DNA of 64,000 nt, from positions 620,001 to 684,000 of the forward strand of contig NZ_JAUSZM010000003.1 of the NCBI RefSeq assembly GCF_030817655.1. Reading direction: 5' to 3'. Every line of letters starts with the position of its first letter. Positions within the stretch are counted from its first letter, which is position 1. The stretch is from Streptomyces sp. V4I2. GTDB lineage: Bacteria; Actinomycetota; Actinomycetes; Streptomycetales; Streptomycetaceae. A model generated the notes under the pieces. The model saw only the letters and a list, made by a program, of their open reading frames with translations. It searched no databases and was not told the origin of the DNA. A program made the position numbers and the translations under genes. Positions 17,528-25,513 of the stretch are shown here, one piece after another.

Positions 17528-17562
17528 GGTCTCTCCTGTCAGTTGGGGCGACAGGAGAGACC
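17528..17562 (-). promoter_or_regulatory. Perfect hairpin masking the exporter's Shine-Dalgarno
   Basis: In the mRNA, GGTCTCTCCTGTC and GACAGGAGAGACC form a perfect 13-bp stem with a nine-base loop, ending two bases before the exporter's start codon. The only good ribosome binding site is in the 3' arm. It could be a translational switch, a MarR operator in DNA form, or the MarR gene's terminator; a U-run is absent. Confidence 0.8.
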
Positions 17563-17595
17563 GTAACAGATGGTTTTGTTGCAGACTATTTCTTT

Positions 17596-17619
17596 CGGAC
17601 TTACTTTCGGGCTTACTTT
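17596..17619. repeat. Two adjacent 12-bp direct repeats in the MarR-exporter gap
   Basis: CGGACTTACTTT and CGGGCTTACTTT lie back to back, differing at one base, within an unusually A+T-rich stretch (about 17563-17620) of otherwise GC-rich DNA. They probably lie in the promoter region of the exporter gene. Confidence 0.7.
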
Positions 17620-17635
17620 TGACCCGCTCCCCCAG

Positions 17636-18121
17636 CTACCTCGACTGGCGCGCCCGGCGGGCGGCGCGCGGGGTCTCGGCAGGGGTCGCCAGACCGTCGT
17701 CGACCAGACGATTCAAGGCCCGCAGGAGGACCTCCCTGTCCCCCTCGGGAAGCGGGGCCAGGGCGTCGCGGTGCACGCGGTCGACGATCTCCTGACTCTG
17801 CCCGGCGACGCGGGCACCCTCCTCAGTGACGGCGATGACCCGGGCCCGCCGGTCCGTACTGGAGGGGCGACGCTCGGCCAGACCCGCCTTCTCCAGAGCG
17901 TCCACCGTCACCACCATCGTGGTCTTGTCCATGTCGCCGATCTCGGCGAGCTGGATCTGGGTGCGCTCCTCCTCCAGGGCGTGGACGAGCACACAGTGCA
18001 TCCGGGCGGTCAGGCCGATCTCGGCGAGTGCAGCGGACATTTTGCTCCGCAGGACGTGGCTGGTGCGGTCAAGCAGGAACGACAGGTCCGGTTCGGTGCG
18101 TGCGGGCGTCATGGCGGTCAT
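17636..18121 (-). CDS. MarR-family transcriptional regulator
   Basis: A 161-residue winged-helix regulator. The N-terminal dimer helices are followed by the recognition region QLAEIGDMDKTTMVVTVDALEKAGL and the wing AERRPSSTDRRARVIAVTEEG, the DxRxx motif of MarR proteins. It lies upstream of, and on the same strand as, the DHA2 exporter and PPOX genes, so it is the likely repressor of the group, relieved by a drug or phenolic ligand. The 111-bp gap to the exporter holds the hairpin and repeats described separately. Confidence 0.9.
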   Translation of the reverse strand: MTAMTPARTEPDLSFLLDRTSHVLRSKMSAALAEIGLTARMHCVLVHALEEERTQIQLAEIGDMDKTTMVVTVDALEKAGLAERRPSSTDRRARVIAVTEEGARVAGQSQEIVDRVHRDALAPLPEGDREVLLRALNRLVDDGLATPAETPRAARRARQSR

Positions 18122-18431
18122 ACCTGCCAGCGTAGAGCAGATCGATCCGAGGCGGATTATCCAGAAGCGACCTTAATGGGGCCCGCCAGAACAGATCGTC
18201 CAAGCCAGCGCTACCTGCGGGCGGTCGAACGACTCTGCGTGAGGTGGACCTCGCGCAGAGTGAGCTGATCAGAGCACTGTGCGCACCGAGCCGTCCGCGC
18301 CCAGACGTCGAGAGGACTTGCGGCTGTGCGCCGTGCGCTTCGGACCGGCCAGCGGCAACAACTGGATCATGCTGCTGCCCTGGGTGGCGACGTTGCCGGT
18401 GCCGAGGACCTTTCCGCTGCAGGCTGCCCTT
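18122..18431. other. Gap upstream of the ABC-F gene
   Basis: About 310 bases. It should contain the MarR promoter at its left side. A frame ending at about 18455 (GNNWIMLLPWVATLPVPRTF) looks protein-like but could not be assigned and is probably the tail of a lost gene. Nothing else was recognised. Confidence 0.45.
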
Positions 18432-18452
18432 GACGAGACGAACCGTCTCGTC
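18432..18452. promoter_or_regulatory. 21-bp perfect palindrome just before the ABC-F frame
   Basis: GACGAGACG-AAC-CGTCTCGTC has perfect nine-base arms. Size and symmetry are typical of TetR-family operators in Streptomyces. It ends six bases before the first ATG of the ABC-F frame, so it probably overlaps the promoter or transcription start. No TetR gene is adjacent. Confidence 0.7.
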
Positions 18453-18458
18453 TAACGT

Positions 18459-20198
18459 ATGCTCGTCGGTCAGCAGCTCATGCGCCTTCTGCTTGCCGCA
18501 CTATCCAGGTCACCCGGCAAAGGACTGCCCTTGCACTGTGCTTCCGTCGACACCACCGTCACCGCTCTTCCTCTCACGACGTCTCAGATCGCTCTCGCCG
18601 AGGTGACCAAGCGCTACGGCGATCGCATGGTGCTGGACCGCGTGTCTCTCACAGTCCGACCGGGCGAAAAGGTCGGGATCGTCGGGGACAACGGCTCTGG
18701 GAAGTCCACGCTCCTGCGGCTGCTAGCAGGACAGGAGCCTGTCGACAACGGCAGCCTGACCGTCATGGCACCGGGCGGGGTCGGCCACCTGAGCCAGACT
18801 CTCGATCTGCCCGGTTCGGCGCGCGTGGGCGATGCCGTCGATCACGTACTGGGCGAACTGCGCGCCCTGGAGCACCGTATTCGTGTCGCCGAGGCCACAC
18901 TGGGCACGGCTGGCCCCGCTGAGTTCGAGCGCTACGCCGCACTGGTGGCCGAGTTCGATGCGCGGGGCGGAAACGGAGCGGATCGCCGGGTCGAGGTGAG
19001 CCTGCGCCGGCTCGGCGAGCACGCGCCACTGGACCGGAAGCGTGTGCTGAGCACCCTCTCCGGGGGGCAGCGCTCCCGGCTCGCGCTCGCCGCGACCCTT
19101 GCCTTGGCCCCCGAACTGCTGCTGCTCGACGAGCCGACCAACGATCTGGACGACGAGGCCGTGGCCTGGCTCGAAGGACATCTGCGCCGTCATCGGGGCA
19201 CGGTCATCGTGGCCACACACGATCGGGCGTTCCTGGAACGCGTCACCGACACCATCCTGGAAGTGGACCACGATCAGCGCACGGTACGGCGCTACGGCAA
19301 TGGATACGCCGGCTTTCTGGCCGCCAAGGCGGCGGCCCGGGCCCGGTGGGCGTGGGATCACGAGCAATGGCGCAATGAGGTCGCCCGGCAGGAACACCTC
19401 GCCGACTCCGGTATCGGGCGGCTGGCCGAGATCCCCCGCAAGGCGCCATGGGCGTTCAGCGGCGCCGGCGCTTTTCGAGCGCGCTCACGGGCACACGGCG
19501 CACAAAGCCGCATCCGGAACGCACGCGAGCGGTTGCAACGGCTCACGGAGCACCCCGTGCCGCCGCCTCCGCAGCCACTGCGGTTCACAGGCCGCGTCGA
19601 AGGCACGCCGACCGCCGGGGAAACACCAACGGCAGCACACCTGGAAGGCGTCCTGGTCAAAGGGCGGTTGTACCTTCCGTCCCTGAAACTCGCCCCTGGT
19701 GACCGACTCCTCGTCACTGGCCCCAACGGTGTCGGCAAAAGCACCCTCCTCCAGCTGCTGGCAGGGGAACTGACGCCTGACGCCGGCATCGTGCACCGAC
19801 CGCGGCGGGTCGGATTCCTACGTCAGCAGAGCGCGCCCGACGACGCCTTCGATGCCCGAACGCTGCTCGCGGCATTCGCAGCCGACAGGGCGGGGCAGCC
19901 CGACGAGCACGCCGACGCACTCCTTGCGCTCGGCCTGTTCCAGGCCGCCGACCTCACTGTTCCCGTACGGAACCTGTCGGTCGGGCAGCGCCGCAAGCTC
20001 GAACTGGCCCGTCTCGTGACGGCCGGCCCACTCGATCTGCTCCTGCTCGACGAGCCGACGAACCACTTGGCCCCCGCCTTGGTGGAAGAGATCGAGGCAG
20101 CCCTGGCCCACTACACCGGCACGCTGGTCGTGGTGACGCACGACCGGCTCCTACGCGAACGCTTCCACGGGCCCCGCCTGGAACTACCTGCTTCGTAG
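18459..20198 (+). CDS. ABC-F family ATPase, probable ribosome-protection/antibiotic-resistance protein
   Basis: Up to 579 residues with two nucleotide-binding domains and no membrane segments. Domain 1 has Walker A GDNGSGKST (about 76-84), signature LSGGQRSRLALA and Walker B LLLLDEPTNDLD. Domain 2 has GPNGVGKST, LSVGQRRKLELA and LLLLDEPTNHL. Both catalytic glutamates and both switch histidines (ATHDR, VTHDR) are present. ABC-F proteins bind the ribosomal E site and dislodge antibiotics or aid stalled translation. The start is uncertain: the first ~40 residues look unlike the family, and the core begins near 18590. Drug class is unknown. Confidence 0.9.
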   Translation: MLVGQQLMRLLLAALSRSPGKGLPLHCASVDTTVTALPLTTSQIALAEVTKRYGDRMVLDRVSLTVRPGEKVGIVGDNGSGKSTLLRLLAGQEPVDNGSLTVMAPGGVGHLSQTLDLPGSARVGDAVDHVLGELRALEHRIRVAEATLGTAGPAEFERYAALVAEFDARGGNGADRRVEVSLRRLGEHAPLDRKRVLSTLSGGQRSRLALAATLALAPELLLLDEPTNDLDDEAVAWLEGHLRRHRGTVIVATHDRAFLERVTDTILEVDHDQRTVRRYGNGYAGFLAAKAAARARWAWDHEQWRNEVARQEHLADSGIGRLAEIPRKAPWAFSGAGAFRARSRAHGAQSRIRNARERLQRLTEHPVPPPPQPLRFTGRVEGTPTAGETPTAAHLEGVLVKGRLYLPSLKLAPGDRLLVTGPNGVGKSTLLQLLAGELTPDAGIVHRPRRVGFLRQQSAPDDAFDARTLLAAFAADRAGQPDEHADALLALGLFQAADLTVPVRNLSVGQRRKLELARLVTAGPLDLLLLDEPTNHLAPALVEEIEAALAHYTGTLVVVTHDRLLRERFHGPRLELPAS

Positions 20199-20224
20199 GC
20201 GAGTTCTGAGCTCATGCGTATGGT

Positions 20225-20960
20225 CTGACCTGGTCAAATCCGGCGATGGTCTCGGGTCGCGGGACGGTTTTCCCCACGTCATGGTGGGTGGCTGGATGTC
20301 GGTTCTTCGAGCCGAGTGGCTGCCGGGGCCAGGCCGGTTGGGTCTCGGTGCACGGGCCGGACAGGACAAGTCCGGGCGGAGGTACTGAACCCCCGGCGCC
20401 CCGGGCGGGGTGAGCCGGCCCGGGCTCGGCTGGCTTCTCCCAAGGGCGGCGGAGTTCCGCGGTCAGCGGCCGGGCGAGGCAGCGTTGGTGTAGGCGGCGA
20501 CGACAAGCCACGTCCACCGGCCCGCCGCCTGGGGGCGTGCGGAGCTTCGGGGTGGTGTCCGGCCCAGCCTCTGTTTGATCATCTGGAAGGCGTGCTCGAG
20601 ATCGAATCAAGAACGCCGACCAGCGCACGTCGACGTCCTCGCCGGACAGCCCGGTGACCGACGTCCGCAGCCAGACCGGGAGTGCATCGTGGGCGCCGAG
20701 CAGGCGGTCGTCTCCAGGCGGATCAACGTACCTTCGATCAAAGGGAGTTCGCCGACATTGTCGACCTACACGCCAATCGGGTGGTCAGACAAGGACAGAT
20801 GCGGCTCCCAGGCCATCGCGCGAGCGGTGCCATAGCGGTTGGTGACCTGCACGGTCGCGGCGTCAGGCTCACCCCAGGTGTCGGGCTCGGCAAAGTGGAA
20901 CTCCTTGCCGCGCTTCGGCGATCGTCCGCCCTGTCAGGAGGCGAATCAGGTGTCGCCGTC
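20225..20960 (-). pseudogene. Frameshifted transposase relic (IS701-like, DDE type)
   Basis: Minus-strand pieces in several frames match one actinobacterial transposase in order: KEFHFAEPDTWGEPDAATV, RYGTARAMAWEPHLSLS, VGELPLIEGTLIRLE, and the C-terminal RPLTAELRRPWEKPAEPG. Stops and frameshifts separate them, and a block is missing in the middle. No terminal repeats were found. The adjoining 20961-21101 stretch shows nothing clear. Confidence 0.75.
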
Positions 20961-21101
20961 AGTGTCTGTGAACAATCCCCGGCCTTCGCGCCACCCCGTG
21001 CCGCCGGTGACCGCACGGGGCGACATCTGCTGCTCACGGAGGTATCGAGCGATGGGAGCAGAATGCGCCCGAGCCCCTCCCCCGCTCGTCGCTCTTTGAT
21101 T

Positions 21102-22160
21102 TCAGAGCATGATGAGCAGACGCGTCTTCGGCTTGAGCTTCCTATTCACCGAACGACTTTGTACGTACACCTCCAGCTTGGGGTTGTTCCCCGCCTTCAC
21201 GGAGACGGTTCCCTGGACACCCGTACCGAACAAAAGGCTGCGCGCCGCGTCGCCCGTATAGGCGCGGTCGGTGTCCTTCTCAACCACGATGACTTCCTTG
21301 TTCTGCTGAACCTGAGCCCGAGCGCCCAGCTGGTAGTAACACGAACCACGTTCGTACGTCACGCCCGGATGTGAATCGACGAAGGGGCGAATCTCGACCT
21401 CCTTGTCAACTTTCAGGAGCCGGTACTTGTCGGCCGGAATCGGTTCGAGCTTCGCCCGCACCTCGTCAACCGATATGTCCTGACCGACGGCGAACAGGTT
21501 CTTCGTGCCGCGCACCCCCTGCTCTCGTCCGCGGAGGAAGCTCGTGGCGGCAGCGCGCACGGTGCCGATCGCCTCCTCGACGCCCTTCTGGGAATCCGCA
21601 TCCCAGATGGCGATGTTTCCGGCCGGGAAACCGTAGTTCTGGGCGGTCCGCTTGGCCAGGGAGTTCGGAACGAGGATCGCGGAGGTCCAGTGGCCCGGAA
21701 GCCCGCTCATCTTCGCAGTGATCCTGTCGAGCCAGGGGCCGAGGATGGCCATGTCGCCGTCGTGCCGCCGATCGCCGCCGGAGGCGTTCTCCTCGCCGTC
21801 CGTCACCACGATCTGGAGGAAGCTGTGCTCGCCGTATTCCTCCCAGATATGGCCCAGGTCGTCCAGGGACTTCAGAGAAGCCTCAATGAGAGCCGTAGCG
21901 CCATTGTTGACCTGGTACAGCCCTCGCATGGACGGCAGATGCTTCACGTCCATGTCCCAAACCAGGTTCTCCACCCTATGGTCGAAGGAGTAGAGGCTGA
22001 TCCGGGTTTCGTGGCCGAGGCTGTCCGATTCGGCCTTCAACCCCGCCACGAACTCGTCCACAACGCGAATGAGTTGACTCTGGTGCGGACGCATTGAACC
22101 CGAACAGTCCACTACCAGCGCGACGTGATTCACCTTGTGCTGGATCTTGTTTGCGGACAT
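21102..22160 (-). CDS. Von Willebrand factor A domain protein
   Basis: A 352-residue soluble protein. The VWA domain begins at once: HVALVVDCSGSM supplies the DxSxS metal-binding motif (D18, S20, S22), NNGATALIEA the threonine and VVTDGEENA the aspartate of the MIDAS site. After about residue 230 comes a beta-rich C-terminal region (GVTYERGSCYYQLGARAQV ... KLEVYVQSRSVNRKLKPKT) that I do not recognise. ATG 22160 has GGGGAG upstream; an earlier in-frame start at 22223 is less likely. There is no MoxR ATPase or other usual VWA partner; both flanks are transposase relics, which hints at transfer. Confidence 0.85.
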   Translation of the reverse strand: MSANKIQHKVNHVALVVDCSGSMRPHQSQLIRVVDEFVAGLKAESDSLGHETRISLYSFDHRVENLVWDMDVKHLPSMRGLYQVNNGATALIEASLKSLDDLGHIWEEYGEHSFLQIVVTDGEENASGGDRRHDGDMAILGPWLDRITAKMSGLPGHWTSAILVPNSLAKRTAQNYGFPAGNIAIWDADSQKGVEEAIGTVRAAATSFLRGREQGVRGTKNLFAVGQDISVDEVRAKLEPIPADKYRLLKVDKEVEIRPFVDSHPGVTYERGSCYYQLGARAQVQQNKEVIVVEKDTDRAYTGDAARSLLFGTGVQGTVSVKAGNNPKLEVYVQSRSVNRKLKPKTRLLIML

Positions 22161-22370
22161 GCTTCTGCTCCCCCTCCGAGGCTCCCCGAGCGATGTCTCC
22201 ACTCTATGGGGAGGCACTGACAACCGAGTTGACGCTCAATCACCTGGCTTCGTCAGTGCTGTGTCCGGCATCCAGGAGATGCCCACGACCGTTCCCCAAC
22301 CTGCCGATCAAGTTGGTCACCGGCGGCGGCGTGGCCCCGATCCTCGCTCAAGCGGCACCGGACGGTGGCC

Positions 22371-22442
22371 ACTCGCCGTGACAAGCTTGCTGTCCGCTAC
22401 GAGGCCACCATCCTCATCGCCGTTCTCAACGAATGGCTATGA
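22371..22442 (+). pseudogene. C-terminal remnant of an IS5-family transposase
   Basis: TRRDKLAVRYEATILIAVLN followed by EWL and a stop is the usual end of IS5-family transposases. Nothing upstream in 22161-22370 continues it recognisably. Confidence 0.75.
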
Positions 22443-22474
22443 CACCCGCACGATCGCTCAGCATCATGGTCGCT

Positions 22475-22740
22475 ATGGACACGCCGAGCACCGACTTGAT
22501 CACCATCGCGGCATACGAAAACCTCGGCCGCCTCCACCCGATGGCGGCCGCACGCGCTTGACTGCGCGACCGCGGCATCGACTGGATGCCGTTCGGCCCG
22601 GACGAAATCCGTTGGGACTTGTCCTGCAGCATCGGTCCTGACGGCCACTGGCACGGCTGGTTCAACGTCCGCGTCCACCCAGATGCACTACGACGACTCG
22701 GGCTCCATCCCGACCAACCCACCGCCGAGATCACTAGCGC
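22475..22740 (+). pseudogene. Hypothetical gene with an in-frame stop
   Basis: A frame from ATG 22475 reads MDTPSTDLITIAAYENLGRL, is broken by TGA at 22559-22561, and continues in the same frame as DWMPFGPDEIRWDLS, GPDGHWHGWFNVRVHPDALR and so on until it meets the next IS5 relic near 22745. The consistent frame across the stop suggests a real small gene inactivated by one nonsense change and then truncated. No family was recognised. Confidence 0.45.
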
Positions 22741-22755
22741 ATCCCCGCCCGGCTG

Positions 22756-22905
22756 GTGGCACGCCGCCGCTACCGCAACGAGGTCGAGCGGACGATCAAC
22801 CGCCTGAAGAGCTTTCGCGCCGTCGCGACCCGCTACGACAAGCGGGCCTACGTCTTCCACGGCACCGTCACGGTGGCCACGATCAGCTCTGGCTCCGAGC
22901 GTGAT
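22756..22905 (+). pseudogene. Second IS5-family transposase C-terminal remnant
   Basis: RNEVERTINRLKSFRAVATR followed by YDKRAYVFHGTVTVATI matches the conserved YREK-region end of another IS5 subgroup; the last few codons are frameshifted (LWLRA in a neighbouring frame). It is a different subgroup from the relic at 22371-22442, so two separate insertions have decayed here. Confidence 0.82.
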
Positions 22906-22919
22906 TCGCCGGAGACGCC

Positions 22920-23315
22920 TCAGTCGGTGAAGGCATCTTCCACCGTCGGGATGCACGGAGACAGCAGCGCCGCCGTGTGCTGCGTGACCACGCCCCGAAC
23001 GAGCCTGAGCACGCGTACCTCGTTTTCGTGGTCCGGTTCTTCGTCATCGCGAACGTGGAGGAGCCCGTAGGAACCAGGGGCAACTACGGCCACATGCTCG
23101 AACAGTTCGACAACATCCGGCGAGGAGCGGTGATTGGAGTAGCCGCCGAGGTGGATGAACGGCTGGCCGTTCATCCACCTGAGGTCAAGCAAGTACGGGC
23201 TGTCCATCTGGGCGATGCGAAGCCGAAGCTCATCGACAATCTGCCGCAGACGGGACTCATCGTCGTCATCAGCTGCTGTCTCCCTGACCGTGATCCAACC
23301 GTGGTACTCAAACAT
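22920..23315 (-). CDS. Imm7-family immunity protein
   Basis: A 131-residue small acidic protein. The start MFEYHGWITVRETAADDDDE and the later HLGGYSNHRSSPDVVELFEH agree with the Imm7 family, cytoplasmic antitoxins encoded beside polymorphic or contact-dependent toxins. No toxin, secretion gene or delivery domain was found next to it: one side is the IS5 relic, the other a GNAT gene. It thus appears to be an orphan immunity gene, which may protect against toxins of neighbours. Assignment rests on motif resemblance. Confidence 0.68.
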   Translation of the reverse strand: MFEYHGWITVRETAADDDDESRLRQIVDELRLRIAQMDSPYLLDLRWMNGQPFIHLGGYSNHRSSPDVVELFEHVAVVAPGSYGLLHVRDDEEPDHENEVRVLRLVRGVVTQHTAALLSPCIPTVEDAFTD

Positions 23316-23395
23316 CCCGTGATCGTAGTGAGATGGCCTGCTTCACCGTGCCGATCGCAGCATGGTCCGCCGGACACGCCTTAGAGGTCACAGAC

Positions 23396-23935
23396 TCAAC
23401 TGGACGGCGTGACCGGGGACCACATGCCGAGCCACTGCTCGGCGCCCCAGGCCTCGAACCGCTCTACCTCAGTGAACCCCAGCTTCGCCGCGAGACGCAT
23501 CGAGCCGACGTTGGCGGTCTGGGTGGCGAGCACCACCGGCTCGCCGGGCAGCGCGCCGGCGAGCCAGCCGAGTGCCGCCGCGCACGCCTCGGCGGCGTAC
23601 CCGAACCCCCACGCCCGCGGCAGGAACATGTAGCCAAGATCGGTCTTCCCCACGGCCGCCGGGCGACGGTGCTCCGTTGCTCTCCTGAGCAGGATCTGGC
23701 CGATCATCGACCCGTCGAGATCAACGACGAAGCTCCCGGGCCACCGCTCGGGCGCCCCGGACATCTCGCGCTCAAGCTCGTCACGCGGCCGAGGGCCGCC
23801 GAGGTAGGTGTGCACCTCTGGCGAGGCGAGCAGCTCGATGAACGCCGCACGGTCCCGGGTCTCGGGCTCTCGGAGCACGAGCCTCTCGGTCCTGATCGGC
23901 TCAGGCGGCCAAGCCACGGGTCCCAGATCATCCAC
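23396..23935 (-). CDS. GNAT-family N-acetyltransferase (RimJ/RimL type)
   Basis: A 179-residue acetyltransferase. It opens with the usual RTERLVLREPETRDRAAFIE and has the acetyl-CoA-binding region DLGYMFLPRAWGFGYAAEAC followed by ATQTANVGSMRLAAKLGFTE, the NxxSxxxxxKxGF end motif. It should acetylate an amino group on a protein N-terminus or small molecule; substrate unknown. It stands alone between the Imm7 gene and an XRE regulator. Confidence 0.9.
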   Translation of the reverse strand: MDDLGPVAWPPEPIRTERLVLREPETRDRAAFIELLASPEVHTYLGGPRPRDELEREMSGAPERWPGSFVVDLDGSMIGQILLRRATEHRRPAAVGKTDLGYMFLPRAWGFGYAAEACAAALGWLAGALPGEPVVLATQTANVGSMRLAAKLGFTEVERFEAWGAEQWLGMWSPVTPSS

Positions 23936-24107
23936 CCGCGCACGCTAACAGGTGGTCAAACCAACCGAACGGAAACGCTTAACTCCACCTGGACCCAAAC
24001 CACCCCAAACAGCACCTAGCACCTCAGAAGAATCACTTCTGTAAACAATCCACGCCAAGGTGAAGATTGCTGTTGCACCATTGTCGCCGATCTCCATGTG
24101 CGTCGAC

Positions 24108-24959
24108 TCAGTAGGGGTGGGGCCAGGGTTCGGCCTGGCGCCGGGTGGCGTGGATGGAGCCGAGGAGATTGAGGGCCTGGGCGCTGGGGCTGCCTGGTTC
24201 GGCGTGGTAGATGACGAGTTGCTGGCCGGGGGCGTCGCGTACGTCGAAGGCCTGGTAGGTGAGGGTGAGGGGGCCGACGTCAGGGTGGAGGAATTGCTTG
24301 GCGTCCTGGGTCTTGCCGCGCACGGTGTGGGCGTTCCAGAGGCGGGTGAAGTCCGTGCTGTGCTCGGTGAGGGTGCGGACGAGTTCGCGCAGCCGTGGGT
24401 TGTCCGGGTCGAAGCCGGCCGCCTGGCGCAGATTGGCGACGGTGGCCTGGGCCGCCCGGTTCCAATCTGAGTAGAAGTGCCGGCCCGCGGGGTCGAGGAA
24501 GGTCATGCGGGCCAGGTTGTCCGCCGGTTCGAATGGGGCGTAGAGGGCGTCGGCCAGGGCGTTGGCGGCGAGGAGGTCCAGAGTCCGGCTCATGACGAAC
24601 ACCGGTGTGTTCGGGTAGCCGTCCATCAATTGGCGCAGAGCGGGACTGACCCGCTCGGCGGCGTGAACGGCAGGCCGGTCGCTCGGTGCGGCCCCGGCCA
24701 GCCGGTACAGGTGCGCGCGGGTATCCGCGTCGAGGCGCAGCGCACGGCTGAGCGCTTCGAGTACCTGGGGTGAGGGGTTGCGCTCGCGCCCTTGTTCCAG
24801 GCGGGTGTAGTAGTCGGCGTTCACTCCGGCCAGGACGGCGACCTCCTCGCGGCGCAGTCCAGCGACTCTGCGGGCCCCGTAGCTCGCCATGCCGACGTCC
24901 TCCGGCCGCAGGCCGGCACGGCGTGAGCGCAGGAAGTCTCCCAGGTGGTTGTCGTCCAT
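24108..24959 (-). CDS. XRE-family regulator with MmyB-like ligand domain
   Basis: A 283-residue regulator. The N-terminal helix-turn-helix (about 8-70) includes GLRREEVAVLAGVNADYYTR and LEQGRERNPSPQVLEALSRA. The C-terminal PAS-like MmyB domain binds a small, often fatty-acid-like ligand, and has the typical RMTFLDPAGRHFYSDWNRAA and LTLTYQAFDV stretches. It is divergent from the Atu4866/SDR genes, with a 37-bp perfect palindrome between, so it very probably represses them and itself. Confidence 0.92.
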   Translation of the reverse strand: MDDNHLGDFLRSRRAGLRPEDVGMASYGARRVAGLRREEVAVLAGVNADYYTRLEQGRERNPSPQVLEALSRALRLDADTRAHLYRLAGAAPSDRPAVHAAERVSPALRQLMDGYPNTPVFVMSRTLDLLAANALADALYAPFEPADNLARMTFLDPAGRHFYSDWNRAAQATVANLRQAAGFDPDNPRLRELVRTLTEHSTDFTRLWNAHTVRGKTQDAKQFLHPDVGPLTLTYQAFDVRDAPGQQLVIYHAEPGSPSAQALNLLGSIHATRRQAEPWPHPY

Positions 24960-24983
24960 GAGTTCAGGCTAGGCGGCGGTCCG

Positions 24984-25020
24984 GTGTGCTGCCTGGGTGT
25001 GCCACACCCAGGCAGCACAC
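24984..25020. promoter_or_regulatory. Perfect 37-bp palindrome between the XRE and Atu4866 genes
   Basis: The 18-base arm GTGTGCTGCCTGGGTGTG (24984-25001) is exactly repeated in reverse complement at 25003-25020 around a single C. It starts 25 bp from the XRE start codon and ends 78 bp before the Atu4866 gene, the position expected of a shared operator for two divergent promoters. Confidence 0.88.
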
Positions 25021-25098
25021 GTCCTGGTTGATGGCCGCCGACCTGCCCAGACTCGGTGGAGCGGGAAGGACCGCACCAACCGAGGAGAGGAGTCCGCC

Positions 25099-25365
25099 AT
25101 GGCCGGGACCGCTGAGAGCGACCACGTCGACGTGGTCGGGATGTGGGTGACCGCGGACGGTCACATCCGCCAGGAGCTGCTGCCGGACGGCCGCTACAAC
25201 GAAGCCCGCGGCGAGCGGCGCAGCGCGTACACGGGCCGGTACACGGTGACCGGCAGCCACCTGGACTACATCGACGACACCGGGTTCACCGCGACGGGCG
25301 ACATCCGGGACGGAGTGCTCTACCACGAGCACCTCGTGCTCTACCGGGAGCAGAAGTCGCCGTAA
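25099..25365 (+). CDS. Atu4866-domain small protein
   Basis: An 88-residue protein whose sequence GMWVTADGHIRQELLPDGRY followed by YTGRYTVTGSHLDYIDDTGF and LYHEHLVLYRE matches the Atu4866 family, a small beta-barrel fold of unknown function. AGGAGAGGAG precedes ATG 25099. In other actinobacteria and proteobacteria it is often found with an XRE regulator and an SDR oxidoreductase, as here, which suggests a shared pathway; no reaction can be assigned. Confidence 0.82.
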   Translation: MAGTAESDHVDVVGMWVTADGHIRQELLPDGRYNEARGERRSAYTGRYTVTGSHLDYIDDTGFTATGDIRDGVLYHEHLVLYREQKSP

Positions 25366-25373
25366 CGGAGGCC

Positions 25374-25457
25374 GCGCCAACGTCCTCCTGGTCACGCGCC
25401 AAGGTCCTCCTGGTCACCGCAGCGAGCAGCGAGATCGGCGAGATCGGCGAGATCGGC
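25374..25457. repeat. 22-bp tandem duplication and 9-bp triple repeat before the SDR gene
   Basis: Two adjacent 22-base units (25374-25395 and 25396-25417) differ at one base. Shortly after, GAGATCGGC occurs three times without a gap (25431-25457). Both lie in the 148-bp stretch between the Atu4866 and SDR genes and look like slippage products. Confidence 0.8.
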
Positions 25458-25513
25458 GGCAAAGAGAAGCCCGACACAGCAGTCAGCATCAGCGAGAATC
25501 AAAGGAAATTTCC

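Noticed and set aside
21102..22160. Reading the VWA gene as part of a BREX, Ter or similar defence system
   Set aside because: No partner gene of any known defence system is present; both flanks are transposase relics. Only the orphan status is reported.
25374..25457. Tandem repeats before the SDR gene as a CRISPR-like array
   Set aside because: Units are directly adjacent with no spacers, only two or three copies, and no cas genes exist in the window.
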